Source: CAWJJM01 sp963843275 (GTDB lineage Bacteria; Acidobacteriota; Thermoanaerobaculia; Multivoradales; JBCCEF01). Taken from it: DNA of 64,000 nt. Below, piece by piece: positions 1 through 11,576 of this stretch. The stretch covers positions 1,364,001-1,428,000 of the forward strand of contig CAWJJM010000012.1 of assembly GCA_963843275.1 (NCBI GenBank), in the 5' to 3' direction. How positions within the stretch are numbered: the first letter of the stretch is position 1; each line of letters starts with the position of its first letter. The position numbers and the translations under genes were made by a program. Below the pieces are notes generated by a model. It saw only the letters and a list, made by a program, of their open reading frames with translations. It ran no database searches and had not been told where the DNA came from.

Positions 1-968
1 CCCTCGCCCTTGCGCTTCTTGCCGCCGCGCGGGATGGCGGCGATCACCCGCCCGGCGAGACGGCTGAACGGCAGCGACTGCAGCCACACCCGCCCGGGCC
101 CGGTGAGGCGGGCGAAGAACAACCCCTCGCCGCCGAACACCGCGGTCTTGATCCCCTTGACGGTCTGGATGTCGTAGTCGACCCGCTCCTCGAGGGCCAC
201 CAGGCAGCCGGTGTCCACCCGCAGCGACTCGCCCGCGGCGAGGTCGCGGGCCACGATGGCGCCGCCGGCGTGGACGAAGGTGAAGCCGTCGCCCTCCAGC
301 TTCTGCAGGATGAAGCCCTCGCCGCCGAAGAAGCCGACGCCGAGGCGGCGCTGGAAGGCGATGCCCACCGAGATGCCCTTCGCCGCGCAGAGGAAGGCGT
401 CCTTCTGGCACAGGATGGTGCGATTGTGCTGGCGCAGGTCGATGGGGATGATCTGGCCCGGGTAGGGCGACGCGAAGGCGACCTTCTGGCGCTCCCCGGC
501 GGTGTTGGCGAAGACGGTCATGAACAGCGACTCGCCGGTGAGGACGCGCTTGCCGGCACCGATCAGCTTGCCCATCAACCCGCCCTCGTGGTCGCGGGAG
601 GAGCCGTCGCCGAAGATCGTCTCCATCTCGATCCCGGGGTCCATGAACATGAAGGCGCCGGCCTCGGCGATGCAGGCCTCCTGGGGATCGAGGGTGATCT
701 CGACGAACTGCATCTCCTCGCCGAAGATCTCGTAGTCGATCTCGTGGGCGCCCCCGCCGCGGGGGGGCGGCGGCGGCGCGCCGGCGGTGCCGCCGGGCTC
801 CGCCGCGAACTCGGGCTGGGAGCGCACCGGCACCCAGTTCGCCATCCCCTCGCGGAAGACGTAGGCGTTGGCGTCGAGCCGGCCGCTGCTCAGCCGCTGG
901 CGGATCTCGTCCTCGCTGATCGGCCCTTCCTGGCCGCCCTGGACCGACACGTACCACTGATCGCTCAT
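1..968 (-). CDS. GYF_2 domain plus TIGR00266/AIM24-family protein (3' end beyond window)
   Basis: The gene reads leftwards and its C-terminus lies beyond the left edge; about 322 codons are visible. Start ATG at 968 has GGAGG six bases upstream. Residues 4-50 form a GYF_2 (DUF4339) module with the W-Y, G-P and GMANW signature. A glycine/proline linker follows at about 60-75, then an AIM24/TIGR00266 beta-rich domain with glycine-rich turns and the stretch GFFGGEGFILQKLEG. AIM24-like proteins are widespread and of unclear biochemical role; GYF_2 modules are thought to bind proline-rich peptides. No signal peptide or membrane segment is visible, so it is probably cytoplasmic. It stands alone, with its own -10 hexamer upstream. 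Domain calls are confident; function is unknown. Confidence 0.85.
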   Translation of the reverse strand, partial: MSDQWYVSVQGGQEGPISEDEIRQRLSSGRLDANAYVFREGMANWVPVRSQPEFAAEPGGTAGAPPPPPRGGGAHEIDYEIFGEEMQFVEITLDPQEACIAEAGAFMFMDPGIEMETIFGDGSSRDHEGGLMGKLIGAGKRVLTGESLFMTVFANTAGERQKVAFASPYPGQIIPIDLRQHNRTILCQKDAFLCAAKGISVGIAFQRRLGVGFFGGEGFILQKLEGDGFTFVHAGGAIVARDLAAGESLRVDTGCLVALEERVDYDIQTVKGIKTAVFGGEGLFFARLTGPGRVWLQSLPFSRLAGRVIAAIPRGGKKRKGE

Positions 969-1027
969 CTTCAACCTCCGGTCGCTCGCTGTCGTTCTCT
1001 CCGGGTCGGACGTTCGTGCGGACGGTC

Positions 1028-1033
1028 AGTCTA
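1028..1033 (-). promoter_or_regulatory. -10 hexamer TAGACT for the AIM24-family gene
   Basis: Read on the minus strand the hexamer is TAGACT, within GCTAGACT. It lies 59 nt before the ATG at 968, and no recognisable -35 is present at 16-18 nt. The same GCTAGACT octamer precedes the genes starting at 3943 and 34337. Confidence 0.45.
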
Positions 1034-1060
1034 GCAGCCGCCCGGCGGCCGCCCCGGGGC

Positions 1061-1989
1061 TCAACCGGCCGGCACGAAGCGCACCCGGAAGAGCTTCGGC
1101 CACAGCTTCCCGGTCAGCAGGAAGGTGCCGTCGGCGGGGTCGTAGGCGATGCCGTTGAGCACCTCGGCCCCCGCGGCCTCGTCCGCCGACAGCAGCCCGG
1201 CGGCGTCGACGACCGCGGTGACCCGCCCTCCCTCCGGGTCGATCTCCACCAGCTCGTCGGTGGTGTAGACGTTGGCGTAGACGCGCCCGCCGACGCACTC
1301 GAGCTCGTTGAGCCGGTCCAGCGGGCGGCCGTCGAGGGTCACCCCGACCGAGCCGCGCACGGCGAAGGTCGCGGGGTCGCGGAAGGTCAGCCGGGCGCTG
1401 CCGTCGCTCATCACCAGCCGCGGTCCGCCCGGCGCCGCGCCGTCGCGGCACAGCCCCCACCCCTCGCCGCGGTAGCCGTGCTCCCCCGCCGGCGTCAGGG
1501 TGGCGGCGTCCCACACCGTCGCCAGGCCCGCCTGCCAGGTGAGCTGGACGAGCCGGTCGGGCGCCCCGCCCGCGCCGGGGAGCCAGGCCAGGCCCTCGCC
1601 GAAGAGGTCGTCGGCGAGGGCGGTCTGCGCCAGCACCCGGCCGCTGGCGAGGTCCACCCGGCGCACGGTCGAGTGGCCGTAGCGGCCGGTGCTCTCCCAC
1701 AGCGCCCCCGCGGCCAGGACGAGCCCCTGGGTGTAGGCGCCGGGATCGTGGGGGTAGGTGGCGACGATCTCGGCGCGCAGCCGGGCCGCCGGCTCGACGG
1801 CCGCCGGCGGCGCCGCCGTGCCGTCCGGCGCCGGACCGGCCGCCGCGCCGTCGCCCAGCGCCCCGGGGTGCCGCCACAGCGCCCAGCCGGCCGCCAGGGC
1901 CGCGACGAGGAGCGCGGCCCCGGTCCATCGACGCCCGGAGCGGGCGCCCCCCCGGCGGCCGCGGGGCCGGCGCCGGGGCTCGCGCCGAT

Positions 1990-1993
<4 letters not shown>
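1061..1993 (-). CDS. Secreted glutaminyl-peptide cyclotransferase (plant-type glutaminyl cyclase)
   Basis: About 310 residues. The TTG start at 1993-1991 overlaps the TGA stop of the OPT transporter (TTGA), with GGGAG a few bases upstream, so it should be translationally coupled. A basic N-terminus and one hydrophobic segment (about residues 25-45) indicate export or a membrane anchor. The rest is the five-bladed beta-propeller of the Glu_cyclase_2 family: YTQGL, WESTGRYGHS, the conserved NELE, GIAYDP and LTGKLWPKLFRV are all visible. The enzyme converts N-terminal glutamine of peptides to pyroglutamate with release of ammonia. Coupling to an oligopeptide transporter suggests a role with peptides at the cell envelope; the actual substrate cannot be read from sequence. 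Confidence 0.9.
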
Positions 1994-3943
<1,950 letters not shown>

Positions 3944-3974
3944 GACGGTGCGGGTGGTGGCGGCGGAGCGGCGA

Positions 3975-3980
3975 AGTCTA
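3975..3980 (-). promoter_or_regulatory. -10 hexamer TAGACT for the OPT-glutaminyl cyclase pair
   Basis: Minus-strand GCTAGACT lies 31 nt before the OPT start at 3943. No clear -35. It is identical over eight bases to the elements at 1028-1033 and 34347-34352. Confidence 0.45.
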
Positions 3981-3996
3981 GCAGGGCCCTCGCCGT

Positions 3997-5502
3997 TCAG
4001 CCGCCCGCCGCGCCGTCCCCCGGTCGGGCCGTCGGAAGCTCGACCAACGAGCCGTCCGGCATCACGAAGCGGCCGCCGACGGTGACCGCCGCCGGGTCGC
4101 TCACCTCGATCGGCCCGCTGGTGACCTCGTCGCCCGGCTCGAGCACGGCGACGAACAGGCGCAGCGCGTCGGCGGCGCGGACGGCGGCCATGTCGCGGGC
4201 GCGCCGGCCGTCGCGATCGAGCTCGTAGCGCCCGAAGCCGCCCGGGTCGACCCGCCCGAAGGCGCCGGAGCCCAGCCGGACCTCGACGTAGTTGCCGTCG
4301 AGCAGCGAGACCGCCGTGGGCTCGACGCCGCGGTGCGCCACCTCGACCTGCACCGCGCGCCCGCGGCCCGGTACCACGGTCACGCTCAGCTCGAGCCGCG
4401 GCGGTGCCGGCGGGGCCGCGGCGGCCGCGAGCCGCGCCGCGCTCAGGCCGAAGCCCTCCCCCGGTGCCGGCAGGCGCAGGTAGAGCTCCCCGCGGTGCAG
4501 CGCCGAGCCGGCCGCCGCCAGCCGTGCCCGCAGCCGGCGCAGGTGGACCGCGTAGGGGCGTTCGAGGCGCAGCCGGTCGCCCCGCTCGAGCGTCCAGTCG
4601 CCCCAACGCAGCCGGCGCTCGGCGCGGAAGGTGAGCCGGTCGACGTCGCTGCTCAGCACCCCGGCGCCCGCCGGCCGCAGCCCGTCGACGGCGAGCAGGC
4701 CGTGCAGGTCGCCGCGCGTCGTCGTCGCCGGTGGTGCCGAGCCCTCGCGCACCACCCGCCCCAGCGTCGTCACGCCCACCAGGTAGGGCGTCCCGAGTCC
4801 CTCGAGCCGGGCCACGTCGGCCTCCAGATCCTCCAGGCCCCACGGAGCCGCCGGCCCGGGGCCCGGCCCGCCGCCGGGGCGTGGCCCGTAGAGACCGGCG
4901 ACCAGCAGGTCGCAGCCCGCGGCCACGGCGTCCGCCCCCTCCCGGCCGAGGGCGTCGTGGTCGACGCCGGCCCCCAGCCACAGGCCCGGACCCAGCCGCC
5001 GCCGCAGCGCGCCCAGCGCGGCCCCGTAGGCTGCGAGCCCGTCCGCGTCCGCCGGCGGCACCAGGTCGAGATGGAGCCCGACCGGGCTCCACCCCCGTTC
5101 CACCGCCTCGCGACCGAGGGCGACCAGCTCGGGGGCCAGGGCCTCCGCGGCGGCCGCCGGCTCGGCAGCGGAACGCCACGCGCCGCGCACCGCGAGCGCG
5201 ACCGGCAGGCCCGACCCGCCGACCGGGCGCGACGCCGCCGACGGCCAGCGGCGCTCGAGGCGTGGCACGCCGGCGCCGTCCCAGCCCAGCGCGGCCACGG
5301 TCACGAACACCTCCCGCACGCCGGCCCGGCGCAGCGCCTCCACGTCGGCGCCGGAGAGCCGGGCCCAGGTCGCGGGCGTCGCCGCCACCGCGTCCCCCGC
5401 CGGCACCGCGGGACGGTCGCCGGCGCCACCGCAGGCGCCGAGTGCGAGGGCGGCCGCCAGCCATCCCACGCCGATCCGCGGGGCCCGCGGCCGGCCGCTC
5501 AT
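3997..5502 (-). CDS. Lipoprotein of unknown function, DUF3142-like
   Basis: 501 residues. The N-terminus is a lipoprotein signal: basic residues, a hydrophobic stretch and the lipobox ALGAC with Cys at about residue 24. The body contains GLHLDLVPPADADGLAAYG followed by GALRRRLGP and GLWLGAGV. This resembles the DUF3142 TIM-barrel-like family, in which an acidic strand end precedes a Y..AL..LR..L helix; I offer that by resemblance only. The C-terminal 150 residues look like a beta-sandwich. ATG at 5502 overlaps the TGA of the histidine kinase (ATGA), so the two are translationally coupled and the lipoprotein may work with the kinase at the envelope. No catalytic function can be assigned. Confidence 0.7.
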   Translation of the reverse strand: MSGRPRAPRIGVGWLAAALALGACGGAGDRPAVPAGDAVAATPATWARLSGADVEALRRAGVREVFVTVAALGWDGAGVPRLERRWPSAASRPVGGSGLPVALAVRGAWRSAAEPAAAAEALAPELVALGREAVERGWSPVGLHLDLVPPADADGLAAYGAALGALRRRLGPGLWLGAGVDHDALGREGADAVAAGCDLLVAGLYGPRPGGGPGPGPAAPWGLEDLEADVARLEGLGTPYLVGVTTLGRVVREGSAPPATTTRGDLHGLLAVDGLRPAGAGVLSSDVDRLTFRAERRLRWGDWTLERGDRLRLERPYAVHLRRLRARLAAAGSALHRGELYLRLPAPGEGFGLSAARLAAAAAPPAPPRLELSVTVVPGRGRAVQVEVAHRGVEPTAVSLLDGNYVEVRLGSGAFGRVDPGGFGRYELDRDGRRARDMAAVRAADALRLFVAVLEPGDEVTSGPIEVSDPAAVTVGGRFVMPDGSLVELPTARPGDGAAGG

Positions 5503-8500
5503 CGCACCTCGCTCAGCGGCAGCGTCAGGGCGACCTCCAGGCCACCCTCCGGCCGGTTGCGGGCCCCGATCGTGCCGCCGTGCTCCTCGGCGATGCGGCG
5601 GGCGATCGGCAGCCCGAGCCCGGTCCCGGTGTCGTGGGTCGAGAAGTAGGGATCGAAGATGCGCGGCAGCAGGTCGGGCGCGATGCCCGGCCCGGAGTCG
5701 AGGACGGCGATGCGCGCCTCCGGAGCGCCGCCGCCCCCGTCGCCGTCGACCGCTCCGGGCCGACGCTCCACCCGCAGCACCACGCGGCCGCCCCCGGCGC
5801 TGGCGCGCAGGGCGTTCTCCAGCAGGTTGCGCACGGCCCGCACCAGCAGGCGGCGGTCGAAGGTGGCGACCAGCTCCGGCTCGGACGACTCCACCTGCAC
5901 GGTCACACCGGGCGGCGGCGCCGTCGCGTACGGCGCCGCCAGCTCGCGCACCGCCTCGACCAGGTCGCCCGGCCGCCGCTCGATGCGCGGGATCCGGCTG
6001 TAGGTCGAGAACTCCGCCGCGATCTGCTGCAGCTCGTCGACCTGCACGCAGGACGTTGGCGGTGCAGCGCTCGAAGACCCTCTCGAAGTGCTCGTGGGCA
6101 CCGTCGGGGCCGTCGCCGCGCCCGCGGTCGTGCCACACCTGCTGCATGTGCTCGACGTTGAGCCGGATGGGGGTGAGCGGGTTCTTGATCTCGTGGGCGA
6201 TGATGCGCGCCATCTCCGCCCAGGCCTCCAGGCGCTGGCCGCGCAGCGTCTCGGTGGCGTCCTCGACCACCAGCAGGGCCGAGGGCTCGCCGGCACCCGG
6301 CACCGGCACCCAGACCAGCGTCCAGTCGCGTTCCGCCGGCCCGTCGCCGTCGCCGCCGTCGCCGTCCGCCGGCGCTCCGCCAGCGGGCAGGCGGACCGTC
6401 CGGTGGGACGGCTGGTCGCCGGCGACGCCGGCCAGCCAGGCGGCCACCGGGGCCAGCCGCTCCACCGCCGGCAGGACCTCGGCCAGGCGGTCGCCCACCT
6501 CGACGCCGAGCAGCTCCGCCGCGACCCGGTTGCGCATCAGCACCCGCCGCTCGCGGTCCAACGACACGACGCCCGAGGTGATGTGCTCGACGATCCGCTC
6601 GACGACCTGCTTCTCACGCACCAGCCGCTCGCGGCCCTCGGCGATGCGCCGCGCCATCTCGTCCACCGCCTCGACCAGGGCGGCCAGCTCGAGCTCGCTG
6701 GGCGCCAGGTCGAGCGAGGGGGCGCCCGCGGCGATGCGGCGGGTCCCTTCGACCAGCTCGGTCAGCGGGCGGGTGAAGCCGCGCGACAACCGCGCCCCCA
6801 GCGCCGCCACCAGCATCACCAGCGCCGCGGTCACCAGCAGCGCCTGGCGGCGCAGGGCGGCGAGCTCGCGCGCCACCTCCTCCTGCTGCGCCAGCAACGG
6901 CATCGAGAGAAAGAAGTTGCGTGGCCCGAGGTCCTCCCCCGGGACTTCCAGCGGCGCGTACAGCTCCAGGTACGACGCCTCCCCCACCCGGTTGGTGCGC
7001 GAGGCGAGATCGTAGCCGAGCAGCCCGATGCGGGCGAAGCTCTCCCCGGGGATCCGCTTCGGCAGCAGCCGGGCGGCGAACAGCTCCGGCTTGGTCGAGG
7101 CCCAGATCTCGCTCCCCCAGTAGAGGTTGACCTCGTGGCGCACCACCCGCGACAGCCAGATCAGCAACGTGTCGTCGAGCTCGCTGGCGAGGTCGAAGCC
7201 CGGCTCCAGGGTCTCCAGGTAGTCGCCGAGCACGCGCTGGGCCGCCGACAGGGCCGCCTCGCCGGCGGCGCGCTGCTCGCGCCGCAAGCGGTCCCCGATG
7301 CCGGCGACCAGGACGGCGTTGAGCAGCAGCAGGGGGACCAGCAACAGCACGGTGTAGACCAGCAGCAGGCGCTTCGAATAGGAGCGCACCGTGGTGCGCA
7401 GGAGGTCGCGGAAGGCCGCCCGGGGCAGCGCCAGCAGCACCGCGGCGAACGCCGCCACCAGCGCCACCAGCAGCACCCCGAGCAGGTGGCTTCCCACCCG
7501 CTCGAGCGCTGCCAGCGGCGACAGCACCGGCAGGTAGAGCACGGCGCGCGCGCCCGGGACGTCCCGCCCCACCGCCCAGGCGGGCCCGGCGGGGGTGGGG
7601 ACGACCCGCATCCGCCCGCCGGCCGGCGCCAGCTCCGGCGGCCGCGGCGGCGCCTCCTGCCAGGGCGACACCAGCGCCTTGCCCGCCGCGTCGTAGAGCC
7701 CCAGCTCGACCGAGGGCGGCAGCCCCGGCAGCCGCGACAGCGACGGCCCGCCGCGCAGCAGCGCCGCCTCGATCTCCTCGAGCGCCGCCTCCGGCGCCAG
7801 CCGGAACCCCGGCAGCGGCAGCAGCGTCCACTCCACCCGCGCCCAGCGTCGGCCCTCGGCGGTGAGGTCCGCGGCGCCGCGCAGCAGCCGCTCGCGCGGC
7901 GCCACGGCGCCGACCTCCTGCCAGCGCAGCACCGCCCAGTCCGCCGTCCCGTCCTCGGTCAGAGGCAGCCCGAAGCCGAAGGTCGACGGCGGTCCGTCCG
8001 GGAGACGGACGACCAGGGACGACAGCACGTTGGGGTGCGCCAGGGGCGACGCCTGCCAGAGCAGGAAGGCGAGGTCCTGGCGTTCGAGACCCTCCGGCGT
8101 GCGCGGCACGAAGCGGCTCAGGTCGCCGCTGGTGAAGAAGCGCTCGATGCCCGCCGACAGCGCCGCCGACTCCGCCGCCGGCGGCGGCCCGACCCGCGGG
8201 GCCACCCGCACCGCCAGGTCGCGGCGCAGCGCCTCCCGGTGCACCGTCTCCCAGGCGGCCGACGAGGCGAGGGCGGCGATCAGAAGCAGGACGGCGACCT
8301 GGGCCGGCCGGCGCAGAGGGCGGCCCTGGATCCAGCGGGCCGCCGCGCCGCCGCCGGCCGCCAACAGGGCCAGGGCCGCCGCCGGCAGGTCGCACAACGC
8401 GCCCGCCGTGGCGAGCAGCACCACCGCCAGCCAGGCCCAGCCCTCGCCGGGGTGGCGCCGGGGGTCGGGTGCGGCGGCGGGAGCGGCGGCGCGGGTGAGC

Positions 8501-9738
8501 GCCAGCAGCCCCACCGCGGCGGTGGCCAGCGCCAGGCGCAGCACGAACAGGGTCGGGGCGCCGAAGAAGCGCGGCGCCAGGTCGGCCGGGCCGCTCCAGC
8601 TCTGCGCCGCCACCGCGCCGCCGACCACCCCCGCCACCGCGATCACGCCGGCCACGGCGGCCTGCACCCGCCGGCCGCGGCCCGGCGCGGGGCCCGGGGG
8701 GTGCGGTCGCGGCAGGGCCAGCCCGGCCACCGCCAGCACCGCGGCCACCGGCAGCGCGGCGAGCGAGGCCGGGGCCGCGCCGGCGGCGAGCGCCCCGGCC
8801 AGGGCGGCGCCCAGACCGGCGGCGGTCACCTGGGCGATGCCGGCGATCCGCTCGCCGCGCGGCGCCCCCGGCGCCGCCCCGGCGGGCGGCAGCAGCAGCG
8901 CCAGGCCGACGATCCGAGTCACCGCCAGCGCGAACAGTCCGAACCCGAGGGCCAGCCAGGCGAGCCGGCTGGCCGAGTCGTGGGGCAGCCCGGGCGGCGG
9001 CGGCGGCGGGGGACCGGACCGGACCACCAGCGCGGGGCGGCCCGCCAACTGGATCACCCGGGCGCCGGCGGCCGCCTCGGAGGGGTCGTCGACCAGCGAC
9101 CAGCGCAGCGCGGGGCGCCGGGGGGCGAAGGGCAAACGGTCGGTGGCGTAGCTGCGCGCCGCAACCACCCGCCAGGGGCGCCGCTCGTTCCCCAGCGGCA
9201 CGACGGCGATGGCGGTGACGGCGGCGAAGCTGGCGCGGAACCCGGTCCCGGCGCGCGGGATCGACTCCGGCGCCAGCTCGTGGAGCAGGCCCTCCCCCGC
9301 CCACGCCACCGAGGTCCCGTCCGGATCCACCAACAGCAACCCGCCGCGCCCTTCCCCGCCGCGCTCCACCACCGCCGCCAGGGTGCGGAAGGCGGCGACC
9401 CGGTCGCCGTCCTCGTGCGGCGGGGTGGGCAGTGCGATCCGGGCGCGCGCGGCCTCCTCCCCGAGCTCCTGCCACAGCCGGGCGTAGCCGGAGCGCACGA
9501 CGCGGTCCCAGCCGGGGGTGCCGGGTGCCGGCGGCGCCGCCACCCCGGCGCGGAAGGCGAGGGCGGCGACCGCCACCGCCAGCCCCGAGCCGACCAGCGC
9601 GACGTCGCGGCGCGGCGGCCGGCGGGCGAGCCAGAGGGCGGCGAGCGCCACCAGCACCAGCGGCGCGGCGACCCCGGGCAGGAGCGGCGTGGCCACCGCC
9701 GCCAGCAGGAGGAACGCCTCGAAGGGACGGGGTCTCAC
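5499..9738 (-). CDS. Very large NtrY-like membrane sensor histidine kinase (one frameshift)
   Basis: About 1,413 codons from a GTG at 9738 preceded by GGGAGG, roughly twice the length of a typical NtrY. The N-terminus has hydrophobic helices at about residues 5-60, a soluble periplasmic-looking segment, a multi-helix membrane block (about 300-520), a second soluble region, and another helix pair flanking a dCache/PAS-like sensor. Then come a HAMP linker (RGFTRPLTEL), a PAS-like segment, and HisKA with IIAHEIKNPLTPIRL (His near residue 1182). The HATPase follows with NLLENA, DSGPGI and FDPYFSTHDTGTGLGL. A frameshift at about 6046 is repaired by removing one base, giving NVLRQVDELQQIAAEFS. No NtrX-type regulator is adjacent, so the kinase is an orphan here. 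It is coupled by ATGA to the downstream lipoprotein. Confidence 0.85.
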
Positions 9739-9850
9739 GGCCGCCCTCCCGGCGACGACCGCGGCCGGAGCGGCGCGGGCCCGGCCGATCCCGGGGCGGG
9801 GGCGGTCGACGCGCGCCCCGGACGCCGCCGGCCGGCGGACACCGCGGGGA

Positions 9851-11548
9851 TCACGACCTCCCGGGGTCGCTGCCGGAGGAGCCGCCGAGCATCGGCAGGT
9901 CGACGCCGTGCCGCCGGGCACAGGCGGCGGCACGCTCGTAGCCGGCGTCGGCGTGCCGGGCGACGCCGAGCCCCGGGTCGCCGGTCAGCACCCGCTCGAG
10001 GCGCGCCGCCGCCTGCGGCGTGCCGTCGGCCACGATCACCATCCCGGCGTGCAGCGAGTAGCCGATCCCCACGCCGCCGCCGTGGTGGACCGACACCCAG
10101 GTGGCGCCGTTGACGGCGTTGAGCAGGGCGTTGAGCACCGGCCAGTCGGCGATCGCGTCCGAGCCGTCGAGCATCCCCTCGGTCTCGCGGTTGGGGGAGG
10201 CCACCGAGCCGGTGTCGAGGTGGTCGCGCCCGATGACGATCGGCGCCTTGACGCGGCCGGAGGCGACCAGGTCGTTGAACGCCGCGCCCGCCCGCGCCCG
10301 CTCGCCGTACCCGAGCCAGCAGATCCGGCTCGGCAGCCCCTGCAACGCCACCCGCTCGCGGGCCAGCCGGATCCACCGCGCCAGGGCCCGGTCCTCGGGG
10401 AAGGTCTCCAGGATCGCCTCGTCGGTGGCCGCGAGGTCGTCGGGGTCGCCCGACAGCACCGCCCAGCGGAAGGGCCCCTTGCCGTCGCAGAACAGCGGCC
10501 GGATGAACAACGGGACGAAGCCGCCGATCTCGAAGGCGTCGTCGACGCCGGCCTCGAGCGCCTGGCCGCGCAGGTTGTTGCCGTAGTCGAAGGTCACGGC
10601 GCCGCGCGCCTGCAGCGCCAGCAGGGCCCGGACGTGGTCCGCCATCGAGCGCATGGCGCGGGCGATGTAGGCGTCGGGGTCCGACTCGCGCAGCGCCAGC
10701 GCCTCGGCGTAGGGGATGCCGTGCGGCACGTAGCCGCTCAGGGCGTCGTGCGCCGACGTCTGGTCGGTCAGGACGTCGGGCACCACGCCGCTCGCCCCCA
10801 GGTGCTCGAGCAGGTCGACGGCGTTGGCCTCGACGCCGATCGACACCGCCTCGCCGCTCCCGCGGGCGGCCAGCGCCCGCTCCACCGCCGCCGGCAGGTC
10901 GGCGGCGACCTCGTCGAGGTAACCGGTGGCGCGCCGGCGCTCGATCCGCCTGCGGTCGACCTCGGCGACCAGCGCCACCCCCTCGTTCATGGTGACGGCC
11001 AGCGGCTGGGCGCCGCCCATCCCCCCGAGGCCGGCGGTGACCAGCAGGCGGCCCCGCAGGCTGCCCCCGAAGTGCTGCCGGGCAGCCTCGGCGAAGGTCT
11101 CGTAGGTGCCCTGGAGGATGCCCTGGGTCCCGATGTAGATCCAGGAGCCGGCGGTCATCTGACCGTACATGGTGAGCCCGAGCCCCTCCAGCCGGCGGAA
11201 CTCGTCGGCGGTCGCCCAGTGCGGCACCAGCAGCGCGTTGGCGATCAGCACCCGCGGCGCCTCCGCGTGGGTGCGGAAGACCGCCACCGGCTTGCCCGAC
11301 TGGACGATCAGGGTCTCGTCGCCGCCGAGCCGGCGCAGCGTCGCCACCAGCGCCTCGAAGCACTCCCAGTTCCGCGCCGCCTTGCCCGAGCCGCCGTAGA
11401 CGACGAGCCGGTCGGGGTCCTCGGCCACCTCGGGGTCGAGGTTGTTCATCAGCATGCGCAGCGCGGCCTCCTGCTGCCAGCCCCGGCAGGAGAGCTCGAG
11501 GCCGCGCGGCGCGCGGACGGTGCGGGGTTCGGCGGTGACGGCGCTCAT
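9851..11548 (-). CDS. hutU: Urocanate hydratase (urocanase)
   Basis: 565 residues, full length for the family. It uses tightly bound NAD+ to hydrate urocanate to imidazolonepropionate, the second step of histidine degradation, in the cytoplasm. Family blocks visible include VVYGGSGKAARNWEC, MYGQMTAGSWIYIG, GLGGMGGAQPLAVTMN, DQTSAHD, FDYGNNLRG, FCDGKGPFRWAVLSGD and WVSVHHGGGVGIGYS. The other hut genes (hutH, hutI, hutG) are not in the window, so the pathway is either dispersed or lies elsewhere. ATG at 11548 is only six bases from a TATGAT -10 and has no ribosome site, so the mRNA is probably leaderless. Confidence 0.97.
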   Translation of the reverse strand: MSAVTAEPRTVRAPRGLELSCRGWQQEAALRMLMNNLDPEVAEDPDRLVVYGGSGKAARNWECFEALVATLRRLGGDETLIVQSGKPVAVFRTHAEAPRVLIANALLVPHWATADEFRRLEGLGLTMYGQMTAGSWIYIGTQGILQGTYETFAEAARQHFGGSLRGRLLVTAGLGGMGGAQPLAVTMNEGVALVAEVDRRRIERRRATGYLDEVAADLPAAVERALAARGSGEAVSIGVEANAVDLLEHLGASGVVPDVLTDQTSAHDALSGYVPHGIPYAEALALRESDPDAYIARAMRSMADHVRALLALQARGAVTFDYGNNLRGQALEAGVDDAFEIGGFVPLFIRPLFCDGKGPFRWAVLSGDPDDLAATDEAILETFPEDRALARWIRLARERVALQGLPSRICWLGYGERARAGAAFNDLVASGRVKAPIVIGRDHLDTGSVASPNRETEGMLDGSDAIADWPVLNALLNAVNGATWVSVHHGGGVGIGYSLHAGMVIVADGTPQAAARLERVLTGDPGLGVARHADAGYERAAACARRHGVDLPMLGGSSGSDPGRS

Positions 11549-11554
11549 GTCGAC

Positions 11555-11560
11555 ATCATA
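11555..11560 (-). promoter_or_regulatory. -10 hexamer TATGAT, predicted leaderless start of hutU
   Basis: Minus strand TATGAT, then six bases, then the ATG of hutU at 11548. With the usual 6-8 nt from -10 to the transcription start, the message would begin at or next to the A of ATG. No -35 consensus is visible. Confidence 0.6.
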
Positions 11561-11576
11561 GCCAGTCGGCGGCGCC

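Noticed and set aside
6088..10113. A 1,341-residue plus-strand open frame antisense to the kinase
   Set aside because: Extreme Arg/Gln/Gly/His composition and no domains; the minus-strand kinase has full motifs.
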